Source of the DNA: Bryobacterales bacterium
GTDB taxonomy: Bacteria > Acidobacteriota > Terriglobia > Bryobacterales > Bryobacteraceae
NCBI GenBank assembly: GCA_020853155.1
Contig: JADYZL010000396.1
Coordinates: 1 to 5,657, forward strand
Direction: 5' to 3'
DNA length: 5,657 nucleotides
Positions 1 to 5,657 of this stretch are shown here, piece by piece (the stretch's first letter is position 1; every line of letters begins with the position of its first letter). The translations under genes and the position numbers were made by a program. A model generated the notes under the pieces. That model made no database searches, had not been told where the DNA came from, and worked only from the letters and a program-made list of their open reading frames with translations.

Positions 1-35
1 GCGCCGGTTTGCGCTTGAATTGCGCAAACCGGCGC
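1..35 (-). terminator. Perfect 14-bp hairpin after the receptor gene, probable terminator
   Basis: Bases 1-14 (GCGCCGGTTTGCGC) are the exact reverse complement of 22-35, with a 7-base loop (TTGAATT) between them. The hairpin begins 38 bases past the TAA stop of the TonB-dependent receptor, where a transcript end is expected. On the minus strand the bases following the stem would lie at coordinates below 1, so a U-tract cannot be seen or excluded. On the plus strand the stem is followed by CGTGCC with no T-run, so it is not an intrinsic terminator in that direction. The stem may extend beyond the window. It could instead be an intergenic repeat or an RNA-stabilising 3' hairpin. Confidence 0.6.
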
Positions 36-73
36 CGTGCCTGCAAAAGCCGCGATCCAATCTCTTCGCCGCA

Positions 74-3000
74 TTAGAAATCCAGCCGCAGCCCAAAGAG
101 CATCGATCTGGCCGCGCCAGCCCAGGTTACCAAACCGAAGCTTCCGCTCTGGATATTCGTGCTCGGATTTGCGAAGTTCGGCCGGTTGAACGCATTGAAC
201 ATCTCCCAGCGGAACTGGAGCTTGGCGCGTTCCGCCGCCAGCATCCAGTTCTTATGGATACCTACGTTCCAGTTCACCAGACCTGGGCCCGTGAGGATGT
301 TCCGGGCGGAGTTGCCGTAGTAGCCCCGGCCGGATTCGGGCAGAACAAACGCGCTGCGGTCAAAGATCGGCTTGCGGGCGCGGATGAGTTCGCGCATCTG
401 GCCGGAATCCAGATTGCCATCTCCGATGCGGTCCGGCCGTCCCGAGAACTGGTTGGTGTTGGCGGGATCGGAGCCGGAGAAGCCCGGGCTCAGGCGTGGA
501 CCGGTGTAGTAGGTGGAAATGCCGACCACTTCCCAGCCGCCCAGGATGGCGTTCGGAACCGTGCTCATGCCGGAAAGCAACTTCTGGCCGCGTCCGATGG
601 GAAGCTGGTAGACATAATTGAAGCGCAACTGGTGACGGCGGATGTTGCCGTCGTCGGCGCGCTCGAGATAGCGCTGATACTGGTTCTGGTGCGCGCTTGG
701 GCTGGTGGAGCGAAGATCGACGTCCGAGAGCGACTTCGCCCAGGTGTAGTTCAGGTTGAAGATCATCGAGCGGCCCACGCGACGGTCCGCCTGGATCGTG
801 AATCCGTGATAGATGGAGGAAGCTCCGACGCTGGTCAGCGTGGCGCTGTTGAATCGCGGATAGGGGCGGCGCGACGAACTGTAAGGGGTTGTGCTTGGGT
901 ATAGCAGATTCAAGTTCTGCGCAAACGGAATGTTCTGGGACTTGGTTCCGACGTAGCCGATATCGATTGCCGTTCCCCAGAACTGCCGGCCCACCGAAAA
1001 GTTCCACTGGTAGGTACGTTCATTCGCGTAGCTGGAATTGAGGCCGCTGATGCTCTGCAAGCCGGAGAATTCCGACGTGGTGGCGAAGGGAGCGGGAAAA
1101 CGGATGCTGGCGAAGTCCGGATTTTCGAGTTCAAACGTCTGCTCCGATTGCCAGGGGCCTCCTGTGGCGCCCGTTCCAGTAAGGCCGGGCCAGATCTGGG
1201 TGTAGGCGCCGATGCCCGCGCGGATCACCGTCGTCGTGTCGCCAAACGGCCGGATGGCGAGCCCCACCCGAGGGCTCCAGTTGTTCTTGTCGCCCCGCAT
1301 GAGCGTTTCTTCCGGCAGGCCGGCTTGGGAAGCGGTCACGATCGGCAAGGTTGCGGCCACGGCGGGCACCAGGTCAGTGGGCATGCTGGAGCCGGCGACC
1401 ACCATGTTGCCGGTGCTCGGGTCAAAGGTGAACTTCCGGAGGAACTTCTCTCTCCATGGGGTCTGATAGTCGTAGCGAAGCCCGACGTTGAGGGTGGCCT
1501 TCGGGTGCAGGCGGATTTCATCCTGCCAATAGAATCCATAGGTGTTGCTGCGGACGTAGGCGTCCGGACGGGCGATGCCGCGAGAGCTACCCGAGGGATA
1601 GCCAAGCAGAAAGTTGGCGTAGGCCAACCCGGAGAGCCGGTCGTCGAAGTAGTAGGATCCGCGAACGCTCAGCGGCTGCTGCTTATCGTTCACCTGCATG
1701 TGCCGGAGATCGACGCCGAACTTGATGGTGTGGCGGCCCCGGAACCAACTGACGTTGTCGATGATCTGGTAGGTGTTCTGCGCACTTCCCGACCGATTCA
1801 AGGTGGAGCCGGCGGCCACGGGAATCATGCCGTCGAAGTAGAACTCCGGCATCCCGGCGATACCCGGATCCTTACCGGGATTGGCGATGCCCTGAATCCC
1901 GAGAAGAGATTGGACATCCTTGCCGAAATTGTAATCCGTAGTGGCGAAAACGGTGCGGTTGAAGCCCAGCTTCAGTTCGTGGACGAGCGCGGGCGTAAAG
2001 GTGTGAGTATCGGAGATGACGAGGCTGCGCCCAGGAACATTCCCGAGGTAGCCGTCACCATACCCATCCTTGAGCGGACCGGCTACTTTATCCCCGTTGG
2101 TTTTTGTGATGCCTACACGCGCGAAAAGGAAGTTGTTCTCGCTGATCCGATGATCGCCGCGGAAGGAGTAGACGTCGGAGTTGAACTGGTAGCCGGGGTC
2201 CGAAGTGTAGTTCTGATCAACGCCGAAATCGCCCACGCCTTGCAGATTCGGTTCCGGATAGAGAAGGTTTTGAACCGTCTGGGAGATGGAACTGAGTCTC
2301 GCGGTGGGGAGCGTATTGTTCACGAAGGGACGCTGGCCATTGGCGGGATCCGTGAGGGTAATCCCCCCCGCGGCAAACGCGGAGAAATCGCCTGTGCGCA
2401 TCCCGGCTGTCGGAACGATCAGGTAGGACCGGTTCCCGACCCGGTAGCGCGCGCCGCTGTAGGAGCCGTACCAAAACGTCTTATTGCGGCCATCGTAATA
2501 CTTCGGGATGAAGACCGGGCCGCCGCCGTTCACGGCGAACATGTTGTGGTTGGTGAAGGCGGGGCGTTCCGAATCCGCCCAGCTTCGGGCGGAGAACTTA
2601 TTGTTGAAGTTGCCCCAATAGAGACCGCCGTGAACCTCGTTGGTGCCGGATTTGCTCACGGCGGAGAACTGCGCCACCTGCGCGTACTCAGCGGAGGAAT
2701 TCGCAGTGATCACTTTCACTTCCTGAAAGCTCTCGATGTCACCCGAAAACCCGTTGGGCGTGAAGCGGCTGCTGACGATATCGTTTACGGAGATGCCATC
2801 GGCGGTGAAGTTGTTCGCGGTGTCCCGCGCTCCGTTCACCTCGACGCCGCTTGAACTCTGAACACCGGCCGTGATGTGAACCACGTTGGACCAGGCGCGG
2901 CCGTAGATGCTCATGGGCTGCTCGGCGAAATCCCGCGCGGTCTTGACGTTGGAGAGCGTGGCGTTCTCGGTTTCAATCTGCGAGATGCCGCCTTCGACCG

Positions 3001-3364
3001 TTACGGTGGTGCTGACTTCCCCGAGTTTGAGCGCGGCATCCACGCGTTTCACCTGGCCGCTCACCACATCGACATCCTTCTGTTCCAGCGCGTTGAAACC
3101 TTGGGCGGTGACAACGACGCGGTATAACCCTGGTTCGATACCGGAGACCCGGAAGGCTCCCTGCGCGTCCGTCTTTGTTTCACGGATGTAGGCGTTGCCC
3201 TGGTTGATCACCTGCACGCCGGCGCCGGCGATGCCTGCGCCCGAAGGGTCTGTTACCGAGCCAACCATGCTGCCCTGCGTGGATTGCGCCGATAGCGGCG
3301 GCACAGCCAAGCAAAGGAGCAAGCACAGCAATGCATAGATCGAAGTAGCGAGTTTTGCTCTCAT
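74..3364 (-). CDS. Oar-like TonB-dependent outer-membrane receptor with carboxypeptidase-regulatory-like domain
   Basis: Predicted outer-membrane beta-barrel of 1,096 residues that would import a bulky substrate using TonB energy. From ATG at 3364, residues 1-26 form a signal peptide (basic MRAK, a Leu-rich core, likely cleavage at PLSA/QS). Residues about 34-116 form a carboxypeptidase-regulatory-like domain (GSVTDPSGAGIAGAGV, then DAQGAFRVSGIEPGLYRV). Residues about 120-245 resemble the plug (VNGARDTANNFTADG, ESFQEVKVITANSSAEYAQ, VSKSGTNEVHGG). The rest is barrel-like, rich in aromatic and Asn/Ser residues. The protein ends in LRLDF, a terminal Phe as expected of barrels inserted by the BAM complex. 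Length and architecture match Oar-like receptors of Acidobacteriota. ATG 3364 is preferred over TTG 3379, because GGAGG lies between the two, 4 bases before the ATG. No obvious TonB box was found. The substrate cannot be read from sequence; the adjacent ROK regulator suggests a carbohydrate (inference). The gene appears intact. Confidence 0.93.
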   Translation of the reverse strand: MRAKLATSIYALLCLLLCLAVPPLSAQSTQGSMVGSVTDPSGAGIAGAGVQVINQGNAYIRETKTDAQGAFRVSGIEPGLYRVVVTAQGFNALEQKDVDVVSGQVKRVDAALKLGEVSTTVTVEGGISQIETENATLSNVKTARDFAEQPMSIYGRAWSNVVHITAGVQSSSGVEVNGARDTANNFTADGISVNDIVSSRFTPNGFSGDIESFQEVKVITANSSAEYAQVAQFSAVSKSGTNEVHGGLYWGNFNNKFSARSWADSERPAFTNHNMFAVNGGGPVFIPKYYDGRNKTFWYGSYSGARYRVGNRSYLIVPTAGMRTGDFSAFAAGGITLTDPANGQRPFVNNTLPTARLSSISQTVQNLLYPEPNLQGVGDFGVDQNYTSDPGYQFNSDVYSFRGDHRISENNFLFARVGITKTNGDKVAGPLKDGYGDGYLGNVPGRSLVISDTHTFTPALVHELKLGFNRTVFATTDYNFGKDVQSLLGIQGIANPGKDPGIAGMPEFYFDGMIPVAAGSTLNRSGSAQNTYQIIDNVSWFRGRHTIKFGVDLRHMQVNDKQQPLSVRGSYYFDDRLSGLAYANFLLGYPSGSSRGIARPDAYVRSNTYGFYWQDEIRLHPKATLNVGLRYDYQTPWREKFLRKFTFDPSTGNMVVAGSSMPTDLVPAVAATLPIVTASQAGLPEETLMRGDKNNWSPRVGLAIRPFGDTTTVIRAGIGAYTQIWPGLTGTGATGGPWQSEQTFELENPDFASIRFPAPFATTSEFSGLQSISGLNSSYANERTYQWNFSVGRQFWGTAIDIGYVGTKSQNIPFAQNLNLLYPSTTPYSSSRRPYPRFNSATLTSVGASSIYHGFTIQADRRVGRSMIFNLNYTWAKSLSDVDLRSTSPSAHQNQYQRYLERADDGNIRRHQLRFNYVYQLPIGRGQKLLSGMSTVPNAILGGWEVVGISTYYTGPRLSPGFSGSDPANTNQFSGRPDRIGDGNLDSGQMRELIRARKPIFDRSAFVLPESGRGYYGNSARNILTGPGLVNWNVGIHKNWMLAAERAKLQFRWEMFNAFNRPNFANPSTNIQSGSFGLVTWAGAARSMLFGLRLDF

Positions 3365-3368
3365 GGAA

Positions 3369-3373
3369 CCTCC
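3369..3373 (-). promoter_or_regulatory. Shine-Dalgarno sequence of the receptor gene
   Basis: The minus strand reads GGAGG, then TTCC, then ATG. This strong ribosome binding site with a 4-base spacer decides the start in favour of ATG 3364. An upstream in-frame TTG at 3379 would place the GGAGG inside the coding region. Confidence 0.8.
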
Positions 3374-3384
3374 AAGCAAATCCT

Positions 3385-3399
3385 AGAGCGGGGCGCTCT
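3385..3399 (-). other. Small GC-rich hairpin in the receptor mRNA leader
   Basis: The minus strand reads AGAGCG-CCC-CGCTCT, a perfect 6-bp inverted repeat with a 3-base loop. It lies between the predicted transcription start (about 3412) and the Shine-Dalgarno sequence at 3369-3373, so it would form in the 5' leader. It could stabilise the mRNA or affect access to the ribosome binding site. It is too short, and lacks a following U-tract, to be a terminator. No known riboswitch is recognisable in a leader of only about 50 bases. Confidence 0.4.
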
Positions 3400-3407
3400 G
3401 GTCTTTG

Positions 3408-3431
3408 TTATTTCACTCAGTGTATTTATTA
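3408..3431. promoter_or_regulatory. Imperfect dyad over the receptor -10 region, candidate operator
   Basis: The core CACTCAGTG (plus strand, 3414-3422) is a perfect CACT-n-AGTG dyad centred at 3418. Three of the next six flanking positions on each side also pair, giving an AT-flanked imperfect palindrome with seven of ten half-site positions matching. It overlaps the predicted -10 element (3419-3424) and the transcription start, where a bound repressor would block transcription. AT-rich flanks around a short core are the general layout I recall for Mlc/NagC-type ROK operators. That the adjacent ROK regulator binds here is inference. Confidence 0.4.
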
Positions 3432-3447
3432 GGCGAAGGGAAGTCAA
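3419..3447 (-). promoter_or_regulatory. Sigma-70-type promoter of the receptor gene
   Basis: On the minus strand, TTGACT (3447-3442; five of six consensus bases) is separated by exactly 17 bases from TACACT (3424-3419; four of six, with the key first TA and final T). The predicted transcription start is near 3412, giving a leader of about 48 bases before ATG 3364. The surrounding intergenic DNA is clearly AT-richer than the coding regions. The receptor therefore has its own promoter and need not depend on read-through from the regulator gene. Confidence 0.7.
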
Positions 3448-3466
3448 CGAAAAAGTGGTGTTTTCG
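3448..3466. repeat. Inverted repeat CGAAAA-N7-TTTTCG just upstream of the -35
   Basis: On the plus strand CGAAAA (3448-3453) and TTTTCG (3461-3466) are exact reverse complements separated by 7 bases. The element directly abuts the -35 hexamer of the receptor promoter and lies 12 bases past the stop codon of the ROK gene. Its AT-rich stem is a poor transcription terminator. Its position and roughly two-turn symmetry suit a binding site for a dimeric regulator, possibly the ROK protein. No direct evidence identifies the ligand. Confidence 0.35.
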
Positions 3467-3478
3467 CGATGGCGAATG

Positions 3479-4717
3479 CTATTCGGCGCTCACGAACGTG
3501 ACATCGCCCTTCTCTTGCTTGTCCCGCTGATGGTCAAAGGTGGTGAAGTAGTGGGAAAGGACATTGGCGACGGCGCCCATGAGGATGGAATCCCCGCCGA
3601 GCTGTTCCGGGGCGAGGGTGATCCGGCTGAGGTAGCGTTGCGGGAGACGCTGCCGGAGGCCGCTCCAGACGGCGCCCTCCATGAGATCCCAGCCCTTCGC
3701 CAGGCAATCTCCCACGATGATCGCTTCCGGATTCAGGGCGTAGATGAGGTTCACGAAGCCCAGGCTGAGATTGCGCGCCACTTCGGAAAGGGCATCAAGG
3801 GCGCGCTTGTCGCCCGCGCGAGCCAGATCGATAATCTCCCCGGCGGTTGGCGTGGATTCGCCAGGGGCTTTCTCCGCATAGATTCTTACGAGGGCGCGGT
3901 CCGACGCATACTCTTCCCAACACCCGCAGTTCCCGCAGATGCACTTCCGTCCGTCCGCGTAGAGCAGGGTGTGGCCAAACTCGGAAGCCTCTCCATCCGC
4001 CCCATGCAGGATGCGGCCGTCAATCACCACGCCGGTGCCAAGGCCGCCTTGCGCGGTGACGAAGACGTAATCCTTCATCTCCTTGCTGCCGGGCTTGCGG
4101 TACCATCGCTCGGCCGTGGCGGCGAGTTTCGCGTTGTTGTCGTAGTAGAAGGGGATCCTGGAACGCCGAGAGAGTTCGCCATGCACATCGACGTCAAACC
4201 AGCCGAGACCCTCGGCGGCGGTGACGCGGCCCGTATCGCGGCGGATGGTGCCCTGCAAGGCGACACCCACGCCAAGCACCTTCCCCTCTCCGCATGCGGC
4301 GGCTTCCGCCTGAATCATGCTCCGCAGCCTTCCGAGAAATACCTTTGCCGAAGGATGCCAAGGGAGCGGCTTCTCCCGCAGAATGCGCCCATGGAGATCC
4401 GCAACCGCCACGCGGCTCCGTTCGCGGGAGATCTCCACGCCGATCGCCAGCATGGAATCCGCGTCCAAACGCAGGGCCACCGGGGGCCTGCCCGTCTGCG
4501 CGTTCGATTCCAGGCGGTCTTCACGCACCCACCCCCGGCGAACGAGGCGATTCACGATCAGGGAGACGGAACTGGCGGAAAAGCCGGTCACGCGGACCAG
4601 GTCGGAGCGCGAAATGTCCGGGGTCTGGCGGATGAGATTCAGGATCAGACGTTCGTTGGCTTCCCTGAGGTCGGCTTTCCGGAGGACGCGGCGGGTGGTT
4701 AAAGTCACTGTGGACAT
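3479..4717 (-). CDS. ROK-family transcriptional regulator with winged helix and degenerate kinase site
   Basis: Cytoplasmic sugar-responsive regulator of 412 residues, near the usual 380-410 of ROK repressors. Residues 17-67 form the N-terminal winged helix (REANERLILNLIR, ISRSDLVRVTGFSASSVSLIVNRLVRRGWV). The ROK domain follows from about 88: AIGVEISRERSRVAVADLHG stands where kinases have DxGGT, YYDNNAKLAATAE lies at 191-203, and GGLGTGVVIDGRILHG at 224-239. The family zinc site is present: H249 in SEFGH, with C259, C261 and C266 in CICGNCGC. The DNNAK stretch aligns to the kinase ENDAN motif with Asn195 replacing the catalytic Asp, so sugar-kinase activity is unlikely. A charged tail of about 20 residues follows the usual end of the domain. 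ATG 4717 is the first start after an in-frame TAA but has no good Shine-Dalgarno. By position it probably controls the downstream receptor gene and itself (inference). The inducer is unknown. Confidence 0.92.
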   Translation of the reverse strand: MSTVTLTTRRVLRKADLREANERLILNLIRQTPDISRSDLVRVTGFSASSVSLIVNRLVRRGWVREDRLESNAQTGRPPVALRLDADSMLAIGVEISRERSRVAVADLHGRILREKPLPWHPSAKVFLGRLRSMIQAEAAACGEGKVLGVGVALQGTIRRDTGRVTAAEGLGWFDVDVHGELSRRSRIPFYYDNNAKLAATAERWYRKPGSKEMKDYVFVTAQGGLGTGVVIDGRILHGADGEASEFGHTLLYADGRKCICGNCGCWEEYASDRALVRIYAEKAPGESTPTAGEIIDLARAGDKRALDALSEVARNLSLGFVNLIYALNPEAIIVGDCLAKGWDLMEGAVWSGLRQRLPQRYLSRITLAPEQLGGDSILMGAVANVLSHYFTTFDHQRDKQEKGDVTFVSAE

Positions 4718-4797
4718 AGTGTGAACGCGTTGGGGAGGAGGTTTTTCAAGGGTATCTTATTTCAGTGATTGCACCAAATAGAGATCTCCCGCCTAGG
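4718..4797 (-). promoter_or_regulatory. Intergenic control region upstream of the ROK gene with a short shared element
   Basis: This 80-base AT-richer gap separates the hydrolase stop from the ROK start. On the plus strand TTATTTCAGTG (4757-4767) resembles TTATTTCA-CTCA-GTG at the receptor promoter (3408-3422), with a 4-base insertion as the only difference. Both copies begin about 40-44 bases from their start codons and point the same way. TATTT (4758-4762) and AAATA (4776-4780) also form a spaced dyad. A weak promoter is possible on the minus strand (TTGGTG, 17 bases, TACCCT), but only three bases of each hexamer fit. Before the ATG the minus strand is CCTCCTCCCC, not a ribosome binding site. 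The 8-bp palindrome AACGCGTT (4724-4731) lies just before the start. Autoregulation by the ROK protein is inference. Confidence 0.35.
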
Positions 4798-5586
4798 TCA
4801 AAAGGCGAACTGCAGGACTGGCCCTTCGCGCTCCGCCACTGCGAGCCTTGGGCTCAGCTTCGTCCCGTTGAGGGCGTTCTCCATGGAGAGGCGCGCGATG
4901 GCAGGGTGATTGTTGTTGCCCGAAAGGTGACCGAGCACCAAGGTGTGGAGTTCCGCGGAGAGGCTCTCTGCCACGTAGGAAGCGGCAACGTCATTCGATA
5001 GATGCCCGTTGCGGCCCATCACACGCTGCTTGACGCTCCAGGGGTAAGGGCCCACTTTCAGCATCTCCAGATCGTGATTGGATTCGAGCAGCAGGAAGTT
5101 CGCGCCCGCAAGATGAAATCGAACGGAATCCGGCACATAGCCAAGATCGGTGAGCAGCCCCAGAAGCTGGCCTTCGGCGCGGACGACGAAACCCATCGGG
5201 TCCGCTGCGTCGTGGGGGATGGTGAAGGTGCCGATCTCGAGATCGGCGACAGGGAAGCAAGCGCCGGGCTCAACCAGTTCCACGGTGGGGGCGAACTCCT
5301 TCCAATCGAGGGAGGCCTGGGTGCGGGCGTTGCAATAGAGCGGGAGCGGCGCGCCACGTTGCGATTGCTGGTGTTTGAGCAAGGACGGCAAGCCCGAGAC
5401 GTGGTCACTATGCTCGTGGCTCAGCACCACGGCAGTGATTTCCGCGGGATCTATGGATACCGCGGCCAGGCGTTTATAGAGTTCGCGGCGGCTGATGCCC
5501 GCGTCGAACAGCACGCGGGCGCGGCTGGTGGAAACCAGGGTGGCATTGCCGGTGCTTCCGCTTGCCAGAATAGTGACGCTGAGAAT
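4798..5586 (-). CDS. MBL-fold metallo-hydrolase, YycJ/WalJ-like, probable ATT start
   Basis: Cytoplasmic metallo-beta-lactamase-fold hydrolase of the YycJ/WalJ type, whose characterised members are reported to act as DNA exonucleases. The first canonical start, GTG 5514, gives 238 residues but removes the first beta-strand. The frame continues upstream with SVTILASGSTGNATLV, the conserved N-terminus (SGSxGN). An in-frame TAG at 5608-5610 closes it, and the only plausible start between is ATT 5586, giving 262 residues, close to the usual ~260. In that numbering the metal motif HEHSDH is at 57-62 (H57, H59, D61, H62). IPHD follows at 123-126, the TDLGY aspartate is D147, and ESNHD lies at 168-172. 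Later come GRNGHLSN (H195) and LGHLSGNNNH (H220), which complete a two-metal site. All expected ligands are present, so an active enzyme is likely. No Shine-Dalgarno precedes GTG 5514, and only a G-run precedes ATT. The start is uncertain; the family call is firm. Link to the ROK/receptor pair is probably only positional. Confidence 0.88.
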   Translation of the reverse strand: MLSVTILASGSTGNATLVSTSRARVLFDAGISRRELYKRLAAVSIDPAEITAVVLSHEHSDHVSGLPSLLKHQQSQRGAPLPLYCNARTQASLDWKEFAPTVELVEPGACFPVADLEIGTFTIPHDAADPMGFVVRAEGQLLGLLTDLGYVPDSVRFHLAGANFLLLESNHDLEMLKVGPYPWSVKQRVMGRNGHLSNDVAASYVAESLSAELHTLVLGHLSGNNNHPAIARLSMENALNGTKLSPRLAVAEREGPVLQFAF

Positions 5587-5600
5587 GGGAGCCCCCCGCT

Positions 5601-5657
5601 CTAGATTCTACGCTCCTTCCAGTGTAGTGACTCGAAATCGGATTCGAACGCCCGCAA
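5601..5657 (-). CDS. Possible C-terminal end of an upstream gene (partial)
   Basis: From the right edge, one minus-strand frame reads 18 codons and ends at TAG (5603-5601): LRAFESDFESLHWKERRI. The composition is protein-like and the stop would lie 14 bases before the proposed ATT start of the hydrolase, a typical operon spacing. GGAAGGAG (minus strand, about 5621-5614) lies inside this stretch and could serve translation of the next gene, though it is too far from ATT 5586 to be a normal ribosome binding site. The other two minus-strand frames are also partly open here, so the frame choice is weak. The product is not recognisable. Confidence 0.25.
   Translation of the reverse strand: MRAFESDFESLHWKERRI

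Noticed and set aside
1148..2854. Long plus-strand open frame (568 codons) opposite the receptor
   Set aside because: It lies fully antisense to a clearly recognisable receptor gene. Its translation shows no known domain, and it is rich in Gly, Val, Ala and Arg, as expected from the complement of GC-rich codons. The same applies to the frame at 20-904.
3287..3364. Possible lipoprotein signal in the receptor (LLC/LLLC near the N-terminus)
   Set aside because: The residue before each Cys is Leu, not Gly, Ala or Ser as a lipobox requires. A normal signal peptidase I site (PLSA/QS) follows.
3455..4702. Plus-strand open frame (415 codons) opposite the ROK gene
   Set aside because: The minus strand encodes an intact ROK protein with all expected motifs. 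The plus-strand product has no recognisable domain and no good ribosome binding site, so it is a codon-bias shadow.
4781..4797. Short palindromes GAGATCTC and CCTAGG after the hydrolase stop
   Set aside because: They have no loop and no following U-tract, so they do not form a terminator; they are restriction-site-like palindromes of a size expected by chance.
5002..5604. Plus-strand open frame (200 codons) opposite the hydrolase
   Set aside because: It is antisense to a gene with a complete metal-binding motif set. The translation is low-complexity in character and unrecognised.
3383..5604. 11-base match CTAGAGCGGGG shared by the receptor leader (3383-3393, plus strand) and the region upstream of the hydrolase (5594-5604, minus strand)
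   Set aside because: Several 11-base matches are expected by chance in a 5.6-kb window when both strands are compared, and the two contexts differ.
5635..5657. tRNA-like T-loop TTCGAATCC on the minus strand near the right edge
   Set aside because: The flanking five bases on each side (GGGCG and CCGAT) do not pair as a T-stem, and no acceptor stem or CCA follows.
1..5657. CRISPR arrays, insertion sequences, toxin-antitoxin or phage genes
   Set aside because: No regularly spaced repeats, transposase motifs, terminal inverted repeats with target duplications, or small paired genes are visible; the window is covered by three ordinary chromosomal genes.

Overview
The window looks like chromosomal DNA from a GC-rich member of the Acidobacteriota, most likely a Solibacter/Bryobacter-type organism. 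This rests on family recognition: the largest gene encodes a roughly 1,100-residue Oar-like TonB-dependent receptor with an N-terminal carboxypeptidase-regulatory-like domain, a type that is strongly expanded in that phylum. No search was possible, so the taxonomy is inference.

All supported genes lie on the minus strand, so transcription runs from high to low coordinates. At the right edge (5601-5657) there may be the last 18 codons of an unrecognised gene. Next is a metallo-beta-lactamase-fold hydrolase of the YycJ/WalJ type (stop at 4798). Its conserved N-terminus continues upstream of the first ordinary start codon, which points to a rare ATT start at 5586. An 80-bp gap (4718-4797) leads to a ROK-family transcriptional regulator (4717-3479) with an N-terminal winged helix, the zinc site of the family and a degenerate kinase centre. 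A 114-bp AT-richer intergenic region (3365-3478) separates it from the TonB-dependent receptor (3364-74). That gap holds a clear sigma-70-type promoter, a dyad over its -10 element, a second dyad just upstream of the -35, a small leader hairpin and a Shine-Dalgarno sequence. A perfect 14-bp inverted repeat at 1-35, just after the receptor stop codon, probably ends that transcript.

The simplest reading is a small nutrient-uptake locus: a sugar-responsive ROK regulator next to, and probably controlling, an outer-membrane receptor for a carbohydrate or oligosaccharide. A short element (TTATTTCA on the plus strand) occurs about 40 bases upstream of both start codons and could be part of a shared operator. 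The hydrolase is probably a housekeeping nuclease-like neighbour. I see no mobile element, CRISPR array, RNA gene or defence system, and no convincing new biological system. The long plus-strand reading frames are GC-rich shadows of the minus-strand genes.
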